DNA of 64,000 nt from Oleisolibacter albus (lineage in GTDB: Bacteria > Pseudomonadota > Alphaproteobacteria > Azospirillales > Azospirillaceae): assembly GCF_003336875.1 (NCBI RefSeq), contig NZ_QGNJ01000003.1:62001-126000 (forward strand), read 5' to 3'. The position numbers and the translations under genes were made by a program. The notes beneath the pieces are model-generated. The model was not told where the DNA came from and searched no databases. It saw only the letters and a program-made list of their open reading frames with translations. Within the stretch, counting starts at the first letter, position 1. The number at the start of each line of letters is the position of its first letter. Below, piece after piece: positions 32,948 through 39,551 of the stretch.

Positions 32948-33811
32948 ATGGCTGCTTCTTCCATTCTGACGAACACCGGCGCCATGGTGGCGCTGCAGAC
33001 CCTGAACCGCACCAGCAAGGATCTGCAGACGGTTCAGGATCGCATCTCCACCGGCATGAAGGTCGCCACCGCCAAGGACAACTCGTCCTACTGGGGTATC
33101 GCGACGACCATGAAGGCCGACGTGTCCGCCCTGAAGGCGCTGAACGAGAACATCGCCATCAACTCGGCCACCGTGCAGACCGCGCGCGTCGGTACGGAAA
33201 ACGTCATGGACCTGCTGTCCCAGGTCAAGTCGCAGCTGGCCCTCGCCACCACCGCCTCGGTCGATCACTCCAAGATCACCGCCGAGCTGACCAGCCTGCA
33301 GAGCCAGATCACCAACACGATCAACGCCTCCAGCTACAACGGCGAGAACCTGCTGAACAACACCGACACCCGCACGCTGGTGGTGTCGATCAACCGCAGC
33401 GGCACCGGCATCGCCGGCGTGACCGACAGCGTCACCGGTGTTGATCTGACGGCCGTTGCCACCGCCGTCGGTGGTTTCGTCACCGCCATCACCGGCGGCG
33501 CCGACGCTGCCGCCAAGGCCGCCGCCGCCAACACCGCGCTGACCGGTGCCGCCGGCGTCGAGTCCCTGATCACCACCGTGGTCAATGCGGCGTCCAGCTT
33601 CGGTAACATCGGCAAGCGCCTGGAGCTGCAGGCCGACTTCACCAGCAAGCTGGTGGACAGCCTGAACCAGGGCATCGGTACGCTGGTGGACGCCAACCTG
33701 AACGAAGAGTCCGCTCGCCTGCAGGCCCTGCAGGTGCAGCAGCAGCTCGGCATTCAGGCTCTGTCGATCGCCAACGGCGCGCCGCAGAACATCCTGTCGC
33801 TGTTCCGCTGA
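32948..33811 (+). CDS. Flagellin
   Basis: The 287-residue protein has conserved flagellin ends. The N-terminus is SSILTNTGAMVALQTLNRTSKDLQTVQDRISTGMKVATAKDNSSYW; the C-terminus runs from LEARLQALQVQQQLG-like sequence to SIANGAPQNILSLFR. The central part is short (about 80 residues, Ala/Thr/Gly-rich), so this is a small filament protein typical of alphaproteobacteria. It is the only flagellin gene in the window, transcribed alone between its own promoter box and a strong terminator, with GAAGGAC upstream of the ATG. FlaF and FlbT, which tune flagellin synthesis, are encoded next. Confidence 0.95.
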   Translation: MAASSILTNTGAMVALQTLNRTSKDLQTVQDRISTGMKVATAKDNSSYWGIATTMKADVSALKALNENIAINSATVQTARVGTENVMDLLSQVKSQLALATTASVDHSKITAELTSLQSQITNTINASSYNGENLLNNTDTRTLVVSINRSGTGIAGVTDSVTGVDLTAVATAVGGFVTAITGGADAAAKAAAANTALTGAAGVESLITTVVNAASSFGNIGKRLELQADFTSKLVDSLNQGIGTLVDANLNEESARLQALQVQQQLGIQALSIANGAPQNILSLFR

Positions 33812-33836
33812 TCCCAGCGGTTTCCGCGCCGAGATC

Positions 33837-33865
33837 GGGGCCGTCCGCAAGGGCGGCCCCTTTTT
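33837..33865 (+). terminator. Terminator after flagellin
   Basis: GGGGCCGTCC and GGGCGGCCCC pair over 10 bp (one G-T) around a GCAA tetraloop and are followed by five T. It isolates the flagellin transcript from flaF-flbT. Confidence 0.88.
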
Positions 33866-33906
33866 CGATGCGTGTTTCTCCACATGGAAACAAGCCGCCC
33901 TTCCAT

Positions 33907-33939
33907 TTCACCGGCATTTAATCCCGCCTTGCTAGACTG
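33907..33939 (+). promoter_or_regulatory. CtrA-like box and -10 element of flaF-flbT
   Basis: TTCA (33907-33910), 7 nt, TTAA (33918-33921), 10 nt, CTAGACTG (33932-33939). The flaF ATG is at 33976. Confidence 0.6.
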
Positions 33940-33975
33940 ACCAGGTTCGTGATCGACAGGAGGACGGGACGTCCA

Positions 33976-34329
33976 ATGAGCGTCGCAGCCTATAAGCAGT
34001 CCATGCGGGACACAGCCAGTCCGCGCCAGCTGGAGCGCAAGGTGTTCCAGCAGGTGACGGCGGAGCTTGAAGCCTCGTCGAAGCAGGTCGATGCCATCGC
34101 CCGAATTCGTGCGGTCGACCGGAACCGGCGGCTTTGGGGGGTCCTGGTGTCGGATCTGGCCGACACCGAGAACCTGATGCCGGAAACGCTGAAAGCCGGC
34201 CTGATCTCGCTGGGGATCTGGGTCGACCGTTATAGCGGGCAGGTGCTGACCGAGAACCGGTCGGTGGCGCCGCTGATCGATGTCAACCGGGCCGTGATCC
34301 AGGGCCTCGGCACCGAACGTCCGACCTGA
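33976..34329 (+). CDS. flaF: Flagellin synthesis regulator FlaF
   Basis: Starting at the ATG at 33976 gives 117 residues, the usual FlaF length. YKQSMRDTASPRQLERKVFQQVTAEL at the start, RNRRLWGVLVSDLADTENLMPETLKAGLISLGIWVD and the closing LIDVNRAVIQGL are family features. In Caulobacter, FlaF supports flagellin translation and secretion and opposes FlbT. It lies 17 bases ahead of flbT. Confidence 0.93.
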   Translation: MSVAAYKQSMRDTASPRQLERKVFQQVTAELEASSKQVDAIARIRAVDRNRRLWGVLVSDLADTENLMPETLKAGLISLGIWVDRYSGQVLTENRSVAPLIDVNRAVIQGLGTERPT

Positions 34330-34345
34330 CCGGAAAGGTACACCC

Positions 34346-34786
34346 ATGGGGCTGAAGCTGAAGCTGAAACCCTTCGAGAAGTTCATCGTCAACGGCGTGG
34401 TGATCGAGAACGGCCGCCATCGCAACACCGTGACGGTGGCGAACCATGCGCAGGTGATGACCGGGCGCAGCATCCTGCAGCCCGACGAGGCGACGACGCC
34501 GGTCAAACGCACCTACTATGCCATTCAGGCCATGCTGGTTGACCCGGCCAATGCGCCGTCGCACCGCCCGGCCTATGCCCAGCTGATGAACCAGCTGCAC
34601 AACGCCATCCGGGACCCGGACATGACCTTGCACCTGTCCGAAGCCGATCGGCATGTGGAGACTGGCGACATGTACAAGGCGCTCGCTGCGCTGCGCCCGG
34701 TGATCGCCTATGAAGCGATGCTGCTGTCGGTGCAGGCCGTGCCGCTTGAGCCTGTGGACCGGGGGCGAGCGCTGGCCGGGGCCTGA
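34346..34786 (+). CDS. flbT: Flagellin mRNA translation repressor FlbT
   Basis: The 146-residue protein has the FlbT opening LKLKPFEKFIVNGVVIENG and the central TPVKRTYYAIQAMLVDP. In Caulobacter, FlbT binds the 5' leader of flagellin mRNA and triggers its decay until the hook is complete. The long flagellin leader in this window would be its expected target. FlaF and FlbT together are a hallmark of alphaproteobacteria. Confidence 0.95.
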   Translation: MGLKLKLKPFEKFIVNGVVIENGRHRNTVTVANHAQVMTGRSILQPDEATTPVKRTYYAIQAMLVDPANAPSHRPAYAQLMNQLHNAIRDPDMTLHLSEADRHVETGDMYKALAALRPVIAYEAMLLSVQAVPLEPVDRGRALAGA

Positions 34787-34911
34787 TCGTCCGCCGCCCA
34801 ATGGATCGCCGATCGCCTGTGAACAATGCCTGCGGCGTGGCCCATGTCGTCGACCGGTCCCGATGGGCAAGCGCTGGAGCAAGATGGGCCGCACAGCGAG
34901 AGGAGGGGATG

Positions 34912-35238
34912 ATGGCAGAACAGAAGCCGGTTGACGGCATCTCGGCAACGGACGCCGCCACGAAAATGCGGATCGCCGAGCGTGTGATGACGGAATCGCG
35001 CACCCGCGAGGCGCGGGAGGAGGATCCGCCCGAGCCGCCGCCGCCGCCCATCGAGCCATCGCCAGCCTATCGTCCTTACCGGGTCGAGCTTGACCCGGAA
35101 ACCAGCCGGCTGTTCACGGAGGTCATCGATCCGCGGACGGGCAATGTGCTGCTGCGCATTCCGCCGACCTATGTGCCTTCGGACGAAGCGACCCGGGACG
35201 ACAGGCCGGCTCCGGCCCAGACGGAGATCAAGCTATGA
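34912..35238 (+). CDS. FlaG-like flagellar protein
   Basis: With the ATG at 34912 (AGGAGG five bases upstream; an ATG at 34909 is too close to it) the protein has 108 residues. The N-terminal half is charged and Pro-rich (EDPPEPPPPPIEPSP). The C-terminal half, YRVELDPETSRLFTEVIDPRTGNVLLRIPP, matches the FlaG domain pattern of beta strands ending in IPP. FlaG proteins affect filament length. It overlaps the DUF1217 gene by four bases (ATGA). Confidence 0.75.
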   Translation: MAEQKPVDGISATDAATKMRIAERVMTESRTREAREEDPPEPPPPPIEPSPAYRPYRVELDPETSRLFTEVIDPRTGNVLLRIPPTYVPSDEATRDDRPAPAQTEIKL

Positions 35239-36755
35239 CGGTGGCGCTGACGGGATTCGGTGCGGGAACGGTCAGCGGCGGCACCGGCTCCAGCCTGGCC
35301 CAGTGGCAGCTGCTGGGACGGACGGCAGAGCGCCAGAAGTCGATCATGATGAATGATGCGACCAACAAGGCCGACACCGCCTATGCCCGTTCCAAGCTGC
35401 CGAACGTGGGCACGGTCGATGAGCTGATGTCCGACCGGCGGCTCTACACCTACGTCATGCGCGCCTTCGGCCTGGAGGAGCAGATCAACTCCCAGGCGCT
35501 GGTGCGCAAGGTCCTGGAAAGCGACCTGTCGGATTCCTCTTCCTACGCCAACCGCATCTCCGACCAGCGGTTCCGCGAGCTGGCCGCCGCCTTCAATTTC
35601 GGCGCCAGCAGCAGCAGCAAGACCAGCCCCTCCTTCATCAACCAGGTGGGCGACCTCTATGTGCGCGAGGTCTATGAGGAGGAGCTGGGCAAGAAGAATG
35701 AATCGCTGTCGCTGATGCTGAACTTCACGCGCAGCCTGTCCAGCAAGACCAGCTGGTCCGATGTCATGGCCGATCCCGAGATGGCCAAGGTCGTGCGCCT
35801 CATCTACGACCTGCCCGTCCCCGGCGGAAAGGCGGAGGCCGCTCAGCAGGCGAAGGACCTGGAAGGAACCATTCCGTTCAAGCAGATGAAACTGCCGAAC
35901 GTGCTGTCGAATTTCCAGGATACCTTTTTCGACGTCTGGGACGGCAAGGGCCTTCCGCGCGGCAGTGTCGTTGAAAGCAAGGTCCAATGGGATATGCTGG
36001 CCCGCACCTACGATCGCGACAAGGCCGCCGTGGCCACGCGCTTTGATGTGAAGCGGAACCTGGATGCGCTGGCCAAGACCCTGCCGACCATCGATTCCGT
36101 CGATGATCTGCTGAAGGACAAGACCGTGCTGCCGGTGGTGTTGAAGGCCTTCGACCTGGAGGAGAAGGTCAAGGACACCACCTATCTGCGCAAGGTGCTG
36201 GAAAGCGATCCCAACGTCGCCACCTCCTTCGCCGCCAAGGCCGGCCCCAAGGAGAAGGTGCTGGCCCAGGCATTCAGCCTGACCAACAGCGGGGCCAAGC
36301 GCCGCGGCAGCCCGGCCTTCGTCGAGGATGTGGTCAACCGCTACATGACCCAGAGCTTCGAGGTGTCGGCCGGCAATGCCAACGAGGCGCTGCGTCTGGG
36401 TCTGTATTTCCAGCGCAAGGCCGGCAGCCTGACCAGCTGGTATCAGGTGCTGGCCGACAAGGCGCTGTCGCAGGTGGTGCGTCTGGCGTTGAACATTCCC
36501 GAGGCCTCGGCCCAGATGGATCTGGACCGGCAGGCGGACATGCTGTCCAGCAAGCTCGACATCAAGAAGCTGAAGGACCCGGCCGAGGTCAGCAAGCTCA
36601 TCGACCGCTTCATGCTGATGTGGGACGTCAACGGAAACAACAGCAGCGGTGCCGCCGCATCCTCGCCCGTCCTGCAACTCCTGTCCGGCGGCAGCGGCCG
36701 CACCAGCATCGACTCCTCGACCCTACTGGCCGCGGCAACATTGCGGCGGTATTGA
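35235..36755 (+). CDS. DUF1217 flagellum-associated repeat protein
   Basis: The 506-residue protein is made of repeated helical units. Two copies start near KLPNVGTVDELMSDRRLYTYVMRAF and TLPTIDSVDDLLKDKTVLPVVLKAF, each running into a RKVLESD motif. Related FNFG/FSLTNSG-type segments and a partial third unit with LADKALSQVVRLAL follow. There is no signal peptide or membrane helix. DUF1217 genes occur in flagellar clusters of alphaproteobacteria, but I know of no assigned molecular role. It is coupled to the FlaG-like gene and ends the flagellar island. Confidence 0.82.
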   Translation: MTVALTGFGAGTVSGGTGSSLAQWQLLGRTAERQKSIMMNDATNKADTAYARSKLPNVGTVDELMSDRRLYTYVMRAFGLEEQINSQALVRKVLESDLSDSSSYANRISDQRFRELAAAFNFGASSSSKTSPSFINQVGDLYVREVYEEELGKKNESLSLMLNFTRSLSSKTSWSDVMADPEMAKVVRLIYDLPVPGGKAEAAQQAKDLEGTIPFKQMKLPNVLSNFQDTFFDVWDGKGLPRGSVVESKVQWDMLARTYDRDKAAVATRFDVKRNLDALAKTLPTIDSVDDLLKDKTVLPVVLKAFDLEEKVKDTTYLRKVLESDPNVATSFAAKAGPKEKVLAQAFSLTNSGAKRRGSPAFVEDVVNRYMTQSFEVSAGNANEALRLGLYFQRKAGSLTSWYQVLADKALSQVVRLALNIPEASAQMDLDRQADMLSSKLDIKKLKDPAEVSKLIDRFMLMWDVNGNNSSGAAASSPVLQLLSGGSGRTSIDSSTLLAAATLRRY

Positions 36756-36916
36756 TGGCGGCAGAACCGATCAAGGCCGCGGCCGTCGTTTCTGACCACC
36801 GGCCCAGCATTCACTTGGCGGAGTCATCGGGCAACGGGGGCGCGTTCCTGACCGAAGCTGGCGGCGGGCTGGTGGTATCACGGTTGATTCAGGTCTTGTC
36901 ATTTGGATGACAGTGG

Positions 36917-37624
36917 TCATTCCTCTACGAGGACAAGCGCGCTGTGATCGGAGAAGCCCAGGGAGCGGGGTGTGTGATCATAGGTGCATGACAGTGTTCG
37001 ACCGTGCAGGTAGGCCGTGTTGGCGAAAGCATGGTCTATCCGGATTCCGTTGCCGGTCCTGGAGAGCCATGTCCATTCCCGCGCGTCTGCGCCCTGCGTC
37101 TGGCGCCATACATCGATCAGTCCGCCCGGGGTGCTGAGCGCATCGAACATGGGTGCGCAGGAGTATTGACCGCCAGCGGGGCTTCTGTCCGCGATCTGAT
37201 TTCCGGTATTGAGATCGCCGACAAGGAGGAACGGTATCGACCGATTCTCGGAGGCCACTCGCAGCACGGCATCGAAGAACGGGACTTTCGCGTCCCGTTG
37301 CGGGAAGTAGCAGGCCAGCATCGTTCGACCGGTGAATCTGATCTGTAGGAGTGCGCCCGCGCAGGTCTTCCCAGGCGGCGTGCGGCTCTCCGCTGCAAAA
37401 GGCTCTCTCGCGGCGACGAAGATTCCATTTGCCGTTGAACCATCGTTCAAGGTGGCGCAGTGCATGCCGTGGCTGGTCGCCCGCGCCTGCAAGGACCGCC
37501 CTCCATCGGTGTTTCTCCATTCAGTCAGGATTATTACGTCGGGATCATGGCCTTCAATGAAGTCCCGGATTGCACCGATACGTTGCCCGCCACCGGCCCT
37601 AATATTGAATGAAACGGTCTTCAT
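36917..37624 (-). CDS. Endonuclease/exonuclease/phosphatase (EEP) family protein
   Basis: This 235-residue protein has all the metal and catalytic motifs of the EEP fold: SFNIRAGG (Asn7), ILTEW (Glu), LLVGDLNTG (Asp-x-Asn), GIRIDHAFAN and the C-terminal FSDHSALV. There is no signal peptide. The substrate could be DNA, a phosphoinositide-like compound or another phosphodiester; nothing nearby narrows it. The sequence is visibly less GC-rich than the flagellar genes and lies next to transposon remnants, which suggests acquired DNA. Confidence 0.8.
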   Translation of the reverse strand: MKTVSFNIRAGGGQRIGAIRDFIEGHDPDVIILTEWRNTDGGRSLQARATSHGMHCATLNDGSTANGIFVAAREPFAAESRTPPGKTCAGALLQIRFTGRTMLACYFPQRDAKVPFFDAVLRVASENRSIPFLLVGDLNTGNQIADRSPAGGQYSCAPMFDALSTPGGLIDVWRQTQGADAREWTWLSRTGNGIRIDHAFANTAYLHGRTLSCTYDHTPRSLGFSDHSALVLVEE

Positions 37625-37861
37625 ACAGTTGCGTCCCAGATCATGGTGTGGCTCGCCTGATTTGGTGGGCGTTCCATCGATCCTGGTCCGTTGTCTAAGC
37701 CGGTTTTTCCATTCCGAACGTGTAGATCGGGATCGAGATCACGTCCCCCTGCGTGGTGTAGCAGGCACTGGCGGCCGGAAGGGCTTCCCCGGCGGCCGGT
37801 CATCGTGGGTCTTCGGTAACGTCTGGTCACCACAACAAAACCCCAGCCGAGGGTGACCACG

Positions 37862-38178
37862 ATGACCGACGAGATGATGGCACTGCGCAGCATGCTGGAA
37901 AAGGGCGCTGCCGCCGATGTGCTGAGACAGATGATCAGCTTTGCCGCTGAGCGGCTGATGGAATTGGAGGTCCATGCCCTGACCGGGGCGGCGCCTGGGG
38001 AACGGTCGCCCGACCGCTTGGTCCAGCGCAACGGCTACCGTGACCGCGACTGGGAAACCAGGGCCGGCACGGTGGAACTGCGCATCCCAAACTGCGCAAG
38101 GGCAGCGACTTCCCGGGCTTCCTGGAGCCCCGGCGCATGGCGGAAAAGGCGCTGACCGCCGTTATCCAGGAGGGCTAT
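37862..38178 (+). pseudogene. IS256-family transposase fragment, frameshifted and truncated
   Basis: The first ~75 residues (LEKGAAADVLRQMISFAAERLMELEVHAL, then [25 protein letters not shown]) are the N-terminus of an IS256/mutator transposase. Near 38088 the frame is lost by one base, consistent with a missing C in the CCCAAA run. The expected continuation ([26 protein letters not shown]) lies in another frame up to about 38175. The rest of the gene, about 300 codons, is missing and an IS6-like end begins directly after. Confidence 0.85.
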
Positions 38179-38179
38179 A

Positions 38180-38197
38180 GGCTCTGTTGCAAAGTTT
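38180..38197 (+). mobile_element. IS6-family terminal inverted repeat remnant
   Basis: GGCTCTGTTGCAAAGTTT matches the terminal repeat of the IS6/IS26/IS257 group. It abuts the broken IS256 gene. No IS6 transposase gene and no matching opposite end were found nearby, so this is a scar. Confidence 0.7.
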
Positions 38198-38278
38198 GCC
38201 GGCATACGGCAGGAATAGACCTGCCCCGGTTTTGTTCCGGTCTTTAGAGAGCGATACGCGCCATCATGGAGATCGGAT

Positions 38279-38330
38279 ATGGCAGCGGTACATAGCGACG
38301 AGTTCAAGCGGGATGCGATACGCTCGCCCT
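38279..38330 (+). pseudogene. IS3-family orfA N-terminal remnant
   Basis: The ATG at 38279 opens MAAVHSDEFKRDAIR, the typical first residues of an IS3-group OrfA. Similarity stops after about 15 codons, and the following sequence is not a transposase. Together with the IS256 and IS6 remnants this makes a stack of at least three decayed elements. Confidence 0.6.
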
Positions 38331-38486
38331 TTGCCAGTGTCCTGCCGACGCCGGGTCCGGTCTGTCTGGCCCATTCCGGCAGGACCAGACCAAGCGCGGA
38401 CCGACATGGGCCGTGGGATCCGCCAACATGCTCTCACTGCCGTAGAAAATACCGAAAATGACCGGCATGCCCCCGCCAAAGTGGCG

Positions 38487-38711
38487 CTAGACACCGTCTG
38501 AGGGCTGCAGCAGCCGCCGCACCGCCTTCAGCACCAGCGGGTCCAGCCCTTCGCCGCCGGTTTCCACATGCGCCAGCAGGGCGCTGCGCATGCGCGGGTC
38601 CCAGAAGCTGCGGATATGGCTGGCGATCTCGGGTACCGCTTCGGCCTCGGGATAGGCGCCGAAATAGCTGGCGATCTGGTTCGCCATGCGCACAAGTTCA
38701 CCGGACTGCAT
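38487..38711 (-). CDS. fdsD: NAD-dependent formate dehydrogenase delta subunit
   Basis: This 74-residue protein (LVRMANQIASYFGAYPEAEAVPEIASHIRSFWDPRMRSALLAHV) is FdsD, the small subunit or assembly factor specific to soluble NAD-dependent molybdenum formate dehydrogenases. It is the last gene of the fds operon, 27 bases beyond fdhD, and ends next to the transposon debris. Confidence 0.93.
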   Translation of the reverse strand: MQSGELVRMANQIASYFGAYPEAEAVPEIASHIRSFWDPRMRSALLAHVETGGEGLDPLVLKAVRRLLQPSDGV

Positions 38712-38738
38712 CGGGAACGCCGCCTCCTCGGGGCCATC

Positions 38739-39542
38739 TCAGGAAAACAGGATGATATCATCGCCGCCGGCGCGGGCGGCCAGGGTGATGCCGGCCACCT
38801 GCGCCAGCTCATGGGCCAGGGCGGTGGGGGCCGACAGGGTGGCCAGCAGCGGCATGCCCAGCACGGCCGCCTTCTGCACCAGCTCGAAGCTGCAGCGGCT
38901 GGTCAGCACGGCAAAGCCCTCCGACACGGGCAGACCGGCCCGCATCAGGGCGCCGGCCAGCTTGTCCAGGGCATTGTGCCGGCCCACATCCTCGCGTGCC
39001 AGCAGGATGCGGCCCTGCGGGTCGCACCAGGCGGCGGCATGCAGCGAGCGGCTGTCCCGGTTCATCGGCTGATGCAGGGGCAGGGCGGCAAAGGCCGCCT
39101 TGATGGCCCGGGCCGACGGGGTGAAGCCGGCAGTGACCGGCCGCGGTGTGCGCACGGCATTGGCCAGACTCTCCACCCCGCACAGGCCACAACCGCTGCG
39201 GCCCTCCATGGAGCGGCGGCGCAGTGATCCCGACAGCAGGTTCAGCGGGTCGGCCTCCATGGCCAGGACCAGACCGCGGCCGGCCGGCCGCACCTCCAGC
39301 CGCTCGATCTGGCCGGCATCGCCCAGGATCTCCTCCGCCAGGGTGAAGCCGACGGCGAAATCCTCCAGATCGGCCGGGGTCGCCATCATCACGGCGTGGG
39401 AGCGGCTGTTGTACTCGAAGGCGACGGTCACCTCCTCGGCCAGCAGCCATACGGCCTCCTCCGTCACGGCGGCGGCCACACGGCCACGGGCGGGGCGGGA
39501 ATGGGTGTGCTCGACCGGCGGCACGGCCGCGTCCGGGGGCAT
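38739..39542 (-). CDS. fdhD: Formate dehydrogenase sulfurtransferase FdhD
   Basis: The 267-residue protein has the sulfur-carrying Cys pair in GRSGCGLCGVES. Flanking conserved blocks are AVGFTLAEEIL, AREDVGRHNALDKLAGAL and LTSRCSFELVQKAA. FdhD moves sulfur from IscS to the molybdenum cofactor, which formate dehydrogenases need for activity. In many relatives it is named fdsC in the same position of the operon. It follows fdsA by 9 bases. Confidence 0.95.
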   Translation of the reverse strand: MPPDAAVPPVEHTHSRPARGRVAAAVTEEAVWLLAEEVTVAFEYNSRSHAVMMATPADLEDFAVGFTLAEEILGDAGQIERLEVRPAGRGLVLAMEADPLNLLSGSLRRRSMEGRSGCGLCGVESLANAVRTPRPVTAGFTPSARAIKAAFAALPLHQPMNRDSRSLHAAAWCDPQGRILLAREDVGRHNALDKLAGALMRAGLPVSEGFAVLTSRCSFELVQKAAVLGMPLLATLSAPTALAHELAQVAGITLAARAGGDDIILFS

Positions 39543-39551
39543 GGGCTGCTC

